DNA of 64,000 bases from Prorocentrum cordatum (GCA_963575745.1 CAUYUJ010009779.1:186001-250000); one strand, 5' to 3'; positions 11,253 through 21,108 are shown, numbered from the stretch's first letter. Notes: a model not told the origin generated them from the sequence alone. Numbers and translations are program-made.

Positions 11253-11465
11253 CGCCTGCCGAGGCTCTGCAAACTGACCCCTCGGAACATGGGAGACCAG
11301 CCCGAAACCCGGATCCCGGAACACAGAATGCTGCTGAGAACCGGCGCTGCGACACAGCTGAACCTGCAAGCCGGCCGAAGCAAAAACCTGGAACCCCACA
11401 TCCGGATATCTGGGCCAGCCGAAGCCAGAACCGGGAATCTGGATGAAATTCGGAATGCTAGGGCT

Positions 11466-11515
11466 CCCAACTTCGCGCTTCGCGCTCCGCGAAGCGCGAA
11501 GCGCGAATAACTTCG
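11466..11515. repeat. CGCGAAG palindrome
   Basis: CTTCGCGCTTCGCG is followed within a few bases by its complement. A CGCGAAGCGCGAATAACTTC motif recurs at 11,580-11,605. Short hairpin repeats, no gene. Confidence 0.7.
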
Positions 11516-11760
11516 CGCTCTCGCGCCGCCCTCCCAAAGGGAGAATAGGAGGACGAGGAGGAGGAGGAGAAGGAACGAGGACCGCGAAGCGCGAATAACT
11601 TCGCGCCCTCGAGGGAGCCCTTGCGGATATCTGGGCCAGCCGAAGCCAGAACCGTGAATCTGGATGGAATCCGGAATGCTGCCAAGAGCCGGCGCTTCGA
11701 TCGATTCTTGAAGTAGGAAGGCGCCAGAAGTCGATGGGGATCTGGGAATCCAGGAATTGG

Positions 11761-11988
11761 ACGCCCGAGTTATCCGGGGTAACTCGGGTCCGGGGTAACT
11801 CGGGTTTGGGTTCCCGAAAAACGAACCCGAGTTATCCCTGACCCGAGTTATCCCTGATGATTCGGGGCTCTGGACGCCCGAAATATCCGGGGTAACTCGG
11901 GTACGGGGTAACTCGGGTTTGGATTCCAGAAAAACGAACCCGAGTTATCCCTGACCCGAGTTACCCCTGATGATTCGGGGCTCTGAAG
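11761..11988. repeat. PAL-1 palindromic tandem element, copy 1
   Basis: Two tandem units of about 115 bp. Each folds on itself (GGGGTAACTCGGGT against ACCCGAGTTATCCC) and ends TGATGATTCGGGGCTCT. The same two-unit element is at 54,923-55,153. The outer flanks (TTCTTGAAGTAGGAAGGCGC and TACTTTCAACGACCGGCG) resemble 56,106-56,185, which lacks the insert. Confidence 0.75.
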
Positions 11989-12167
11989 GAATGCCTACTT
12001 TCAACGACCGGCGTGTAGTTGCCTTGCGACGTGCCCGTCCGGGAGCTCTGGTCCGCTTCCCCAGGACTGGCCTGCCGCCCTTGGCACTCTTCTGACGCTC
12101 CCGAGAGAACTCCGATGCCTTGCTTCGTTCAATGCGTGGTCTCCGGAGGTCTCGACCCTTTCCTCGG
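11989..12167. other. Spacer after PAL-1 copy 1
   Basis: The start repeats the TTTCAACGACYGGCGTG motif of 56,165. Otherwise nothing recognised. Confidence 0.25.
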
Positions 12168-12335
12168 CTACACGCAAGGGTGACCCCGGGTCAGAGCGAG
12201 CTTTGGTGCGCAGCTCTGCGGGGGCCGCGGGTTAACTAAACGCACGCTAAGCTATCGCATCGCGTTCGGCGATCGGGGGACTCCATTGGGCCCGCACCAA
12301 AGGTCACTCCGGCGAAGGGTCACTCTTACGTCTAG
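12168..12335. mobile_element. TIR-F foldback element, copy 1
   Basis: A 168-bp unit with long inverted ends. The left end is CTACACGCAAGGGTGACCC then CTTTGGTGCG. The right end is CGCACCAAAGGTCACTCC then GGGTCACTCTTACGTCTAG. Two more copies lie at 16,749 and 37,480. No ORF. Confidence 0.75.
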
Positions 12336-13368
12336 CCGATTTCCCCAGGGCTGGTTTTTCATCCCGAATCTTTGTTTGACGGTCCTGGGGCCCAGCCAAA
12401 GGTAGAGAAAAGGGCACGCCTCCGCCCTGATGTTGTTCAATACAGTGCAATGCGTTGGATCTCTGGGCGTCTCGATCTGCCTCGTAACGTCAGATCGGGG
12501 ACGCACACGCAATTTCAGTGCCTTCTGTCTCCACCAAGCCGAGACTGAGGTACGACCAGCAATCTCCACCTGCCCCGTCGTCGGAGCTCTGGCCCCGCCG
12601 GGCCATCTCCTCTCCCTCAGCGATGCCCCCGCGTCGTTCCCCCCTGTTCTCTTCTCCTCCCTCATCCTCCGAAGAATAAGATCAGATGGTCCAGGACTGC
12701 CGGGCGATCGCCGGGGGGCAGGGGGCGGAGAAACGTGCGCGCTTCGTGCACCTCTTGGACCCCAAGGCCCAAAGGGCCCCTTGAGGGCCCCGAAGGTGCG
12801 CGAAAAGTTGAATTTGTTTCTCAACCACCCCTAGTTGGACGGTTCAGGCAGTCGTTACTCGGGTTTCAGTGGGGCCCCCATCGGCCTCGAGGAGTCCCAG
12901 GGGCTCTCGGAGGCACGTCCACAGCACTGAACTCAGCACGTGGCGCCGCTCGCAGGGTGCGTGGCAAGTGAACAGTGCGCCCTTCTCCAATCACTGGATT
13001 TGTCGTTGGCGTCTTCGCCGCCAGAACTCTCGGGCAAATCCCTGGCGGCCTCGCCGCGCCAAGGCCGCCCGCCCCGGAGAAACAGAGACAGCCCGTGCAC
13101 GCCAAGGATGCACGGGCAGAACGGGTGACGCGGCCACGACGGGCACACTGCCGCGGGCACAGGACAATGCCATGGTGCGGTAAACCGCTGAGCTACCGCG
13201 GCGTGGCAAAAACGACGACGACAGCGACGGCGTCGTCGACGAGGGCAAGGGGGGGGAGCGGGGGGGGGACGATGAAGCGAAAACGGAGGGGGGGAGGAGA
13301 GCGTGTACCTCGATAGCTATTCATTCTCTGGGACATCAAGGAACGTCGTCATCGAGTCGAAGGGTTAG
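12336..13368. other. Unassigned GC-rich spacer
   Basis: No gene or named repeat is supported over most of this kilobase. It holds a truncated tRNA-like motif near 13,158-13,210 on the minus strand and a G-run tract at 13,245-13,300. Confidence 0.3.
13158..13210 (-). other. Truncated tRNA-like fragment
   Basis: On the minus strand a 53-nt segment starts GCCGCGGTAGCTCAGCGGTT, a good A-box context, and ends CCGCGGC, which pairs with the start as a 7-bp acceptor-like stem. It is too short for a tRNA and has no T arm or B box, so it may be a tRNA relic or chance. Confidence 0.3.
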
Positions 13369-13450
13369 GTCGGGCCTGTCCCCCTACAGGGGGATTTTCG
13401 ACGAAAAATAAAAGATTACCAACAAATGTTCAAAACATAGTCCAAAACCC
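13369..13450. mobile_element. TIR-A left-end fragment
   Basis: GTCGGGCCTGTCCCCCTACA then GGGGGATTTTCGACGA, the typical left end of TIR-A. No matching right end follows, so this is a truncated copy. Confidence 0.65.
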
Positions 13451-14040
13451 TCGCGGTCTGGACTCCAGAACGCTGTCCCATGGACTCGCGACCCTGCGGA
13501 TGCGCTCCGCTCGGGGCATCTGGGGGCAGAGCCGCCCCGCAGCCACGCGGTCGCGGCCGGGGAGCCTGGACCGTGAGGGCGTCGACACCGATACGGTGGG
13601 GGCGTTGGTTAATAAATGTGCCACGGGATGCTTGTCGGGCCGCTCGGGAGCTGCTCCAGCTCGTGCCAGCTCGCACGGAATGCTTGTCGTGCCGTTCCGG
13701 AGCCGCCATGGTATCGTTTCATTGTCTTTCGCAATGGCACCATTCGAGCCTGCTCAATACGTGGTGTTTTTCGTCTTGGGAGCGGCGGCTTCAGGCCCTG
13801 GGGATTTCCTTATCTCAGAAGGGCGGCGGTGACATCCATGGCCAAGCCACGATCGAAAATCCACTGGCTTCGAGACTCTGGGTTCCTGATCTAAGGGTGC
13901 CTTATCCAATGTCCTCACCGTATTCAGGGGGTCCGGACACGGCGCGGCGACAGACTGCGCGGTGACCTCGAGATCCCAGGAGACCTCACCGCGTGGTCCG
14001 TCACCACACCGTCTGGGGACTCTGGAAACCCCAGTCGCCA
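13451..14040. other. Unassigned spacer
   Basis: Open frames on the plus strand (13,480-13,965) have no convincing splice or homology support. The motif GGAATGCTTGTCGTGCCGTT repeats a preceding GGGATGCTTGTCGGGCCGCT at 35-50 bp spacing. Function unknown. Confidence 0.25.
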
Positions 14041-14247
14041 GGTTCGGGGAGACATAAGACTCGGGTTAGGGGGTCCCGGGTTGGCCCGACGGAGACATCC
14101 TGAAAATGACGGACCCGGTCTGAAATTTGACCCGAGCTCCCGCCACAGACATCCCACGGAAACTGCACCGCCAGAATCCAGGACGCGCTCGCCCAGGAAC
14201 GTCGGCAACCCCGAGTCCGACGCGCTCGAGTCTCACGTTTCCCCGAA
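14041..14247. mobile_element. TIR-L foldback element, copy 1
   Basis: Inverted ends TTCGGGGAGACATAAGACTC and GAGTCTCACGTTTCCCCGAA. The interior has AAAATGACGGACCC and CAGACATCCCACGG boxes also found in copy 2 at 56,955-57,150. Confidence 0.6.
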
Positions 14248-14424
14248 GGGTACGTCCACCAGAGAACGACCTCACAGGGCTCAACCTGAAAGGTCTTTTC
14301 TCGTTTTCGTGTTGTTTTCGTATTCCCTCGTTTTGTCTTCAATCCGCCTCAAAACGACGTCGAAACGAAAACGGCCCATGGAATCGCCAAAACACCGCTT
14401 TTTAGCCCATGCGGGCAATACTTA

Positions 14425-14610
14425 TATCCATATCCAGAGCGTCTTGTACTGTTTGGGAAGGGGTGCCGCAAGGCCGAGTCGCACTGGATATGGATAAAAA
14501 TCGAGCCTTGGAGGGCCAGATGTTCATCCATATCCAGTGCGCCTCCAGTTTCTGGGGAAGGGAGCCCAAAACTCCAAGACTCACTGGATGTGGATATAAC
14601 CATTGCCCGC
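14425..14610. repeat. CCATATCCA palindrome cluster
   Basis: Four oppositely oriented ATCCATATCCAG / CTGGATATGGAT arms at about 50-60 bp spacing form alternating hairpins. Related in motif to the 11.2-kb hairpin. Confidence 0.6.
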
Positions 14611-15087
14611 AGTCCAGCCCTGCGGCCCAAAGGCCCAAAAGGCCGTGCGGCCCCCCCGCGTCCGCACCTATACTCACCGCCTCGGCGCGGGGCCTCCGAG
14701 ACGTGGCTCCCGCCAGCGCGCGGGACGAGCGGCCAGCTCCCCGGGCGCCCCAGAACTGGGAGGGCAAAACACTGCACGAACACAAAATGGGACGCACAGG
14801 GACATACTAATACATACTAATACTAGGAGGACAAAACACATTGTTGATTCACGGGTGGAGAGCGCACCTCTCCCGGTCGAAGCTAAGCGGGCCGCGCAGA
14901 GCTTGAATTCGCAGTGAGGGGGAGGACCGGGGGGAGAGCGCGGCCTCAGGGCGAGGCCGGGAGGAGGCTGAGCCTCGGGATCAGCAGGAGGACAGAACAC
15001 TGCACGAACAGCAAAATGAGACACACAGGGACACACTCATACTGTATGTCCTCCTTGGGGGCCCGCGTCCGACCCGAACATGTAGTC
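14611..15087. repeat. GC-rich spacer with a two-copy ACACTGCACGAACA repeat
   Basis: 14,765-14,860 and 14,995-15,045 share AACACTGCACGAACA, an AAAATG-GAC-CACAGGGACA block and CATACT. The first copy has an additional AGGACAAAACACATTG. No gene seen. Confidence 0.45.
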
Positions 15088-15219
15088 TACTCTGGATCCC
15101 TTAATAATCGACCCCCCCCTAAAAAACCGGACCCCCCCTTCCTTCGCGACATAATTTTCCGGACCCCCTCCCGCAGAGGGCGCCTTAATATTCCGGACCC
15201 CCCCAGCAAAATTGCGAGC

Positions 15220-15262
<43 letters not shown>

Positions 15263-15314
15263 TACGAGAACTACGACTACGACTACGACGACGACGACGA
15301 CGACGACGACGACA

Positions 15315-15403
<89 letters not shown>

Positions 15404-15746
15404 TACGGGCCACCATCCTGCAACGTGTGTACTACGGGCCACCATCCTGGTGTGCCACCCTGCAGTGCGTCTACAACAGCCCCTCACTTCGCCTTGAAGG
15501 CGGGCTTCAAGGAGAACTGGGGGGCACTTAAGTGCGCAAGATGATGTTCGCGCTTGGGGTGCGACGAGGAAACCATCACCGAGATAGTCGTCATCGCCAT
15601 CATAAGTACCATCATTGCCACCGCCACATCATATCGTGATGATGGTGATAACGACGATGATGAGGATGATGACGATGATGTTGAAAATGTTTTTGATGAT
15701 GATGCTGATGATGATGATGCTGATGATGATGTTGGTGATAATGAAC

Positions 15747-15792
<46 letters not shown>

Positions 15793-16003
15793 CGATGACG
15801 ATGACGACGATGATGATGATGCTGATGATGACGATGATGATGGTTAGTACTCCGCGGGCTAGTACCCAAAAGGCGCCCTAATAAACCGGACCCCCCTGAA
15901 CGTCGGCTTCAAGAAACGCCTTAATAAACCGGACCCCCCTGCTTCCCCAAAAGGCACCTTAATAAACCGGACCCGGGGGACGATTATTAAGGGATCCGGA
16001 GTA
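15088..16003. mobile_element. TIR-N element, 0.9 kb, filled with GAC and GAT repeats
   Basis: Inverted ends of about 29 bp with two mismatches: TACTCTGGATCCCTTAATAA on the left and the complement of TACTCCGGATCCCTTAATAA on the right. Next to both ends are several direct copies of TTAATAAACCGGACCCCCC. The interior is (GAC)n at 15,220-15,402, a short unique stretch, then (GAT)n at 15,640-15,842. Long poly-Arg, poly-Asp and poly-His frames are microsatellite artefacts. No transposase, so non-autonomous if mobile. Confidence 0.65.
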
Positions 16004-16384
16004 CCCCTCTTGTAGTAGATCGCTTCGCGAGCGGTGCGGCCAGAAAGCGCCCGCCACGACGCATATACTATAAGATTTCTCGGTGCGCGCCTTGCCCCTG
16101 GGGGTGCGACGCACATATAGTATAATCATGTTGGGGCGACGCCGAAGAAACTTCGCTGGCAACTCATGGGAGCCTCCCGTACCATCGTGCCGGCTTTTGA
16201 GAATCGACGCTCGACGAGGCAAACTTGACGGTCATCGACGCGAAATCGACGCTAATCGACGATAACCGGAGCTAAATCGGTGCTGACACATCGATTCCCA
16301 AACGATGATCGAAGCTAATCGAAGCTACACGCGGAATTAAGAAGGTATACTCGGCTCCCATGACTCACTACCGAAAAAAACTGT
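16004..16384. repeat. Spacer with TCGACGCTAATCGA motifs
   Basis: 16,195-16,330 is a loose run of ATCGACGC, TAATCGACG and GAAGCTAATCGAAGC motifs. The rest is unassigned. Confidence 0.35.
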
Positions 16385-16500
16385 TGGAGATCCGCGCAGA
16401 TCTCTTGGATCGGCACTGGACCCCCTCTTTGGCGCACGGACCGCCCCAAGGGCGGCGCCGGAAGCGCCGCCAAGATTCCGCGCGGGCCTTCGAAAGCATC
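16385..16500. mobile_element. TIR-H foldback element, copy 1
   Basis: The left end GGAGATCCGCGCAGATCTC and TTGGATCGGCACTGG match copy 3 at 56,786. The centre has a GCGGCGCC hairpin. The right end is degenerate (AGATTCCGCGCGGG). Confidence 0.5.
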
Positions 16501-16537
16501 TGTTCATTCGGGAGCGGCCCAGAGGAGGGTGTCCAAG

Positions 16538-16685
16538 AGGGGGGGGTGCACATCATGACAGGCGGCATGTGCGCAGCCCCAGGGGGGGGGGCTGGGGACG
16601 TCATGAAATAAGAAGAGGCGCCATGACATCTGGAGAAACATCATGGCCCACGCCATGACATCCCCCCCCTAGTCATCACCCCCCT
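16538..16685 (+). mobile_element. TIR-C foldback element, copy 3
   Basis: Same unit as 3,799 and 7,069 (CATCATGACAGGCGGCATGT, AAGAAGAGGCGCCATGACAT, TAGTCATCACCCC). All three copies are in the same orientation. Confidence 0.65.
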
Positions 16686-16748
16686 TTTTACCGACCCCGA
16701 TTCACGCAAGCCGTTGTTCTTCGAAGAGCGCAGCTGACTCTCCATCGG

Positions 16749-16925
16749 CTACACGTAAGAGTGACCCTGGGTAAGAGTGACCTTTGGTGCGCGGCTTTTT
16801 GGGGGCCGCGGAGGGGGCCAAACACAAGCGCGCAAGACGCCACTGCCGCCTCGCGTTCGGCGATCGGGGACCCCAATTGGCGCGCACCAAAGGTCACTCT
16901 GGCGAAGGGTCACTCTTACGTGTAG
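16749..16925. mobile_element. TIR-F foldback element, copy 2
   Basis: A 177-bp unit with the best-conserved TIR-F ends: CTACACGTAAGAGTGACCCT on the left and GGGTCACTCTTACGTGTAG on the right, each followed inward by a GACCTTTGGTGCG arm. Confidence 0.8.
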
Positions 16926-17082
16926 TCGACTCCAGAGCACGTGCTCCGCCCCGCCGCGAGCCGCCTCGATGCCCGGGCCGAGCAGGTTCCCCACGGCTAT
17001 CTGGTCCACCGACCTCGGGCCGTGCGGCGCGGGGCGCCGCCGCGGCGGCAGCTCGGAGGGCCCCCTCTCCCGTGCCAGCCAG

Positions 17083-17275
17083 CTAGATAACGCCAGTCGA
17101 CGCTGGATAAACGCCAGATAAACGCCTAGATAACGCTAGATAAACGCCAGAAAACGCTAGATAAACGCTAGATACACGCCAGATAAACGCCAGATGACGC
17201 TAGATAAACGGCAGATAAACGCCAGTCGACGCTCTCGCGGATCGACGCTGGATAAACGCCAGTCGACGCCGACTC
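17083..17275 (+). repeat. CTAGATAAACGC minisatellite
   Basis: An irregular tandem of about 12-13 bp with variants CTAGATAAACGC and CAGATAAACGC, and three CCAGTCGACGCTGGATAAAC interruptions. Confidence 0.75.
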
Positions 17276-17832
17276 AGGGCTGTCTCACGGATCACCACAA
17301 ACGCCAGCGCGCGCCCCCTGCACTGTCAAGGCGGAATCTGAAGGGGACATGGGCTCCCATGATTCGCTGCCGAACACGGGGGGGTCCTCCTGCTCTCTTC
17401 TCTAAAGTCGCCTCGAACGCAATGTGTGATGGCGGCAGCACAGCTGCTTTCAACCCAGGACTGCAAGCATGCTTGTCCAACACGTTCCAACAGCGGTGAG
17501 CTGGCCTGAACGACATGCATGCACGCTACATGTAGCCCAACAAAATGCATGGATGATGGAAGACGGCTGCCCGGCCCGTCGTTCTCATTGTGCGAGACGT
17601 CACCGAGCATCGCGGTGAGGTCGCAATGGTTGTGGTCGTTAAAAGCATGCCTTGTCAGAGATATCCCCTTCCAATCTATCCCCTTTTGGTGTGTCCTCTC
17701 TTTCTCTCTCTCTCTCTCTCTTTCCCTCTCGCTCCCACTAGCACTACCTGGCACATTTCCGATGAGATCAACGCGGCGTCGCATGAGACCAAACGGTGGT
17801 GCAATGACGCAGACCACCTAAATTCTGACTGC
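17276..17832 (-). CDS. Weak exon candidates, unknown function
   Basis: On the minus strand an AG at about 17,500 leads into a frame reading SSPLLERVGQACLQSW, and a second open piece at 17,640-17,520 reads CDLTAMLGDVSHNENDG. Both look protein-like, but boundaries are uncertain and the plus strand is also partly open. A (CT)n tract lies at 17,700-17,735. Confidence 0.2.
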
Positions 17833-18002
17833 CTACCAAATCCAGACCACCCCAACCTAACACGAAGACCCCAATTTCGGGTTGGGGGGGTACCGGTTCC
17901 ACATGTGTTTTCGTCAGGATGTTCCGCGACCGCCCCCGACACAGGGAACGAAGGGCACGTTGGGGCCTTCGGGTTGGGTTGGTGTGGTTTGGTGGGTGGT
18001 GG
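17833..18002. mobile_element. TIR-I foldback element, copy 1
   Basis: Inverted ends: CCAGACCACCCCAACC on the left and GGTTGGTGTGGTTTGG then TGGGTGGTGG on the right. The interior has ATTTCGGGTTGGGGGGGTA and TTCCACATGTGT. Copy 2 is at 61,350-61,520. Confidence 0.65.
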
Positions 18003-18350
18003 AATTCCACATGAAGGCTGCGCCGCACCATGAAGCTGCACTCGGCCCCTGAAGTATCCGTTGGCAGCAATGGAGCACAGTGGAAACCCAACGCGCGCGA
18101 CATTCAAGCCAACACCACGTCGGTCACGACCTGCCCTTCTTCGATCCCTGCTACGGAAGATGCTGGCTTGCTCGGGCAGCCTTGCAAGTGGAGGAGGGGG
18201 GGGGGTGGAGGAGGAAGATACAAACAGTTACGACGACGGCGCCTCCGACGCTCTCGAGCAGGAGAACGACGACCCCGACGGCGACGGACCCGACAAAGCT
18301 GGGTCGGACCTGGACAGGGGCACGATTCGAACGGCGACTGTCCGGGATCT
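18003..18350. other. Unassigned spacer
   Basis: Contains a GATTCGAAC motif on the plus strand (18,325), which read in reverse resembles a B box, but no A box or stems, so no tRNA is called. Open frames unsupported. Confidence 0.2.
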
Positions 18351-18555
18351 GAGCAGGGACAGACCGTCCAAGGCATTCCTATAGTCCTACCACGGAATGT
18401 TCTCAGAACCCAGAAATCGCAGAATAACGAAAACAGTGTTCTTAGAGCATAGACCCGATGTGGTGAGACAAGACCATCTCAGCCAGCAATGTTCTGAGAA
18501 CATGTCGTGCACACAGCAACAGGTTCTTAGAACATTGCTTGGTGGGGCCATAGGC
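18351..18555 (+). mobile_element. TIR-D foldback element, copy 2
   Basis: Matches 6,860-7,057 from GAGCAGGGAC through GGTTCTTAGAACATT and TTGGTGGGGC. After the shared end it runs into CCAGGACGCTTCGCCACTGC without the TIR-C insert present in copy 1. Confidence 0.65.
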
Positions 18556-18699
18556 GAGCCAGGACGCTTCGCCACTGCTTGGGGCGGCGGCGGCGGCCCC
18601 TGGCGCGGGGTCGCCCCGTGTAGCCCCGGCCAGGCTGCGCATCCGGCAGGTCGCGCAGGCCTCCGGCCCTGCGGCCCGGACTTGCCGCCGCCCGCCGCT

Positions 18700-18704
18700 G
18701 TCGC

Positions 18705-18735
<31 letters not shown>

Positions 18736-18850
18736 GTCGTCGTCGTCGTCGTTTTCATCGTCGTTTTCGTCGTCGTTTTTGTCGTCTTCGCCGTCGTCGT
18801 CTTCGCCGTCGTCGTCGTCTTCGCCGCCGTCGTCGTCGTCGTCGCCGTCG

Positions 18851-18905
<55 letters not shown>

Positions 18906-18906
18906 G
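18700..18906 (+). repeat. (GTC/GCC)n microsatellite
   Basis: A long imperfect trinucleotide tract of GCC then GTC repeats with TTC interruptions. The poly-Val, poly-Arg and poly-Thr frames across it are not genes. Confidence 0.9.
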
Positions 18907-18953
18907 GTGCTGCCAAGCATTCTGTGTGGCTAACTGCTAAACCTAAGTGCCAG

Positions 18954-19134
18954 GAAAACGCCACATGTGCCTGTACCCAGCTGGATGTCTGCACTCTGCA
19001 TGACAACCTCTGTATCTCATGCTCTCGCCCCTTTTGTCTCGAAGCCCTTTTTACCTATCTGACCGGAAGCATAGATCCGCAAGTCGTCGAGCGCGCCAAA
19101 GCAGCTTGCGCCGCACCTGGCAGGGCTTACACCA
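18954..19134 (+). CDS. Cysteine-rich exon, unknown gene
   Basis: About 60 codons open after a CCTAAGTGCCAG acceptor and before a GC-type donor (GGCAGG|GCTTAC). The peptide holds six cysteines in 30 residues (CACTQLDVCTLHDNLC, then CSRPFC), followed by an acidic/helical part (GSIDPQVVERAKAAC). The spacing hints at a small zinc-binding or disulfide domain, but I cannot name a family. Partner exons were not found with confidence. A tiny exon could lie near 19,332. Confidence 0.4.
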
Positions 19135-19552
19135 GAAACACACTACGACATGTGTTGGTGTGTATGCGTGGATCTCCCTTCGCACACATCAAGTCGCACT
19201 CATATGCATACTTATGGCGGTTAAGTACTCTGACAAACATCCCATACTATGCAAATAACTCTCCACTTGCAAAAGCAAAACACGGTCACAGATAAGTTAA
19301 GATACCATCTAACCCAGACGTGCTTACAGAGGGTTGACAGGTGAGCCCCTCGCGGTCTTTGGACATGCCAAGAAATCGGCTTGACGGGAAGCAATGGCGC
19401 TGGATGACGTAACCATCCCCCGCACATGCCTACAACCGATGGACTTCTACAACAGTTGGAACATAATGGACAACTGCGGGGCCGAGAAATCACTTCCCCC
19501 ATAGGATGCTCACCTCCAGACACTGCCGGACATCTGGTCCTCGGGTCATCTG
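19135..19552. other. Spacer after the cysteine-rich exon
   Basis: Moderate AT content. Intron-like, or the 3' part of the same gene. No further exon can be supported. Confidence 0.25.
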
Positions 19553-19759
19553 GAGACCTCCCGACCAGGGTCCGAGTCGATGGGGTCGGATGATCGCGCC
19601 GCATCGCCAATGCATCACCGATGCATCGCCGATTCATCGGTGACGTAGGAACTGTATAGGCGACGTCGGCTCGGGCTCCACATCGAGCCGCATCGCAGAT
19701 GCATCGGCGATGCGGCGCGATCCCCCGACCCAATCTACTCGGACTCCATGTGTGAGGCC
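19553..19759. mobile_element. TIR-M foldback element, copy 3 (degenerate)
   Basis: Retains GTCGATGGGGTCGGATGATC near the left end and the matching CCCCCGACCCAATCTACTC on the right around GATGCATC/CGATTCATCGG iterons. The terminal GGCCTCC arm is eroded. Confidence 0.6.
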
Positions 19760-19955
19760 TGGATCCTCCCGGCGAAGCCTCGGATCCTCAAGCCAAGATG
19801 GATTGCATTGAGTCGCCAACTGCTCTAATGCTGGAGCCTGGCTGCTTCGCATGCCCCTCTGGAAACCGCGGCTCAGACCAGGCTAATTAGGCTGCGGCAG
19901 GGCCACGTGTGAGCGTGGGCGGACTATATACCCCATCGCCAAGATCCCCACCTCT

Positions 19956-20142
19956 CGGGCCGGGCGAAAGGGGGGGCATAGCAAAGGGGGGGGGTTGAGA
20001 ATCAGCTCACGTAGCTGATTTTCCTGGCGCCGGAAGGCGCCCATGTATCGAGGAAAGGGCCCGACGGCGGGGGCCGAAACCGGCTGCATGCAGCAGATTT
20101 CGTACCCCCCCCTTCCCAATCCCCCCCTTAGGTCCGGCCCGA
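19956..20142. mobile_element. TIR-E foldback element, copy 1
   Basis: Ends: GGGCGAAAGGGGGGGCATA on the left and CCCCTTAGGTCCGGCCCGA on the right. The middle has AATCAGCTCACGTAGCTGATT (hairpin) and GGCGCCCATGTATCGAGGAA. Copy 2 is at 55,425-55,617. A second right-end piece at 20,231-20,262 lies after the CTC tract. Confidence 0.7.
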
Positions 20143-20230
20143 ACCTCCTCCTCCTCCTCCTCCTATGTTTCCTCCTCCTCCTCCTCCTCCTCCTCCTCCT
20201 CCTCCTCCTATGTTTCCTCCTCCTCCTCCT
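20143..20230 (+). repeat. (CTC)n microsatellite
   Basis: CTC repeats interrupted twice by TATGTTTCCTCC. It separates the TIR-E right end from a duplicated right-end fragment. Confidence 0.9.
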
Positions 20231-20386
20231 TTCCAAATCCCCCCCTTACGTCCGGCCCGAACCTCCTGCCCCGGTGACCTGGGCCTCGTGTGATGGTGGC
20301 GCCGGGGGCGCGCGTCGTGCCCGCGAGAGACTCGAAGCAGGGCGAGCCGAGACAGCAGCAGCTCAAAGTCGGCCTCCAGACCTCGG

Positions 20387-20550
20387 GGATGAACAGACCC
20401 CCCTTTGGCAAAACGTGGTTTAGTGAAAACGACCCGAGGCCCAACCCTGGCGGGCGCAAGCCTGGAAAATAGCGGCCACGGCGCCCTCTCGAGACCCAAA
20501 AACGGACAATTCACTAATCGACGCGTCACTGTTGGGGGTTCTGTCCACCC
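20387..20550. mobile_element. TIR-B foldback element, copy 3
   Basis: GGATGAACAGACCCCCCTTT on the left and GTTGGGGGTTCTGTCCACCC on the right. The inner CGGGCGCAAGCCTGGAAAAT and CACTAATCGACGCGTCA boxes are intact. Same subtype as 37,303. Confidence 0.75.
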
Positions 20551-20559
20551 CCTCCTCCC

Positions 20560-20664
20560 CCTCCCCCTCCCCCTGCTCCTCCTCCTCCTCCTCCTCCTCC
20601 TCCTCCTCCTCCCCCTACTCCTCCTCCTCCCTCGTCCTCCTCCTCCTCCACCTCCCTCCTCCTC

Positions 20665-20695
<31 letters not shown>
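20560..20695 (+). repeat. (CTC)n microsatellite
   Basis: CTC and CCCCTC repeats directly after TIR-B copy 3. Confidence 0.9.
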
Positions 20696-20727
20696 TGTAT
20701 GCCAACTGCGGCTGTCTCGCCGCGCCC

Positions 20728-21108
20728 ACCTCCGAGAGACTCGGTGGCGAGCGAGAGGGGGGGGAAGCGAGCAGGAGAAGGCCTCCTCGGAAGGCGGCGG
20801 CGGGACTTCTCGGAAGCCCTCGCGCGCCTTCTGAGAAGTCTTCTGTGCCTTCGGGGAACGCTCCGAAAACTGCCCAGATGGCCCGGGGACCTCCGAGCCT
20901 TCTGAGAGGGCGTGCCCCTCCTGGCCCTCCTGAGCCTTCAGAAGGCTCGGAAGTCCCCCGGGCCTTCCGAAAAGTCTCCTGAGCGTTCCCCGAAGGCACA
21001 GAAGACTTCTCAGAAGGCGCGAGGGCTTCTGAGCAGTCCCGCCGCCGCCTTCTGAGGAAGGCCTTCTCCTGCTCCCCTCCCCCCCTCGCCCACCTCTGAA
21101 AGACTGCT
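20728..21108. repeat. Long inverted repeat (arms ~165-180 bp)
   Basis: 20,728-20,905 and 20,947-21,108 are imperfect inverted copies. The left arm has AGCAGGAGAAGGCC, GGCGGCGGCGGGACTTCTC and AGTCTTCTGTGCCTTCGGGG. The right arm carries the complement of each in reverse order. The axis is near 20,927 with a loop of about 40 bp. A third single arm at 21,397-21,565 matches the right arm. No ORF is supported. Confidence 0.8.

Larger units (their letters stand above)
10240..11700. repeat. Local cluster of a ~130-bp repeat interrupted by other elements
   Basis: At least four copies of a segment starting GGAATGCTGCTG, then GCGATCGAGCTGA/CCTGCAAGC and GGCCGAAGC, occur near 10,268, 10,850, 11,325 and 11,625. 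Between them sit two TIR-B copies, DR-1 copy 2 and strong palindromes. The longest open frames here cross these repeats and are not taken as genes. Confidence 0.5.

Noticed and set aside
15212-15847. Long poly-Arg, poly-Asp, poly-Val and poly-His ORFs
   Set aside because: Direct translations of GAC and GAT microsatellites.
18318-18335. tRNA B box
   Set aside because: Isolated GATTCGAAC with no A box or cloverleaf around it.
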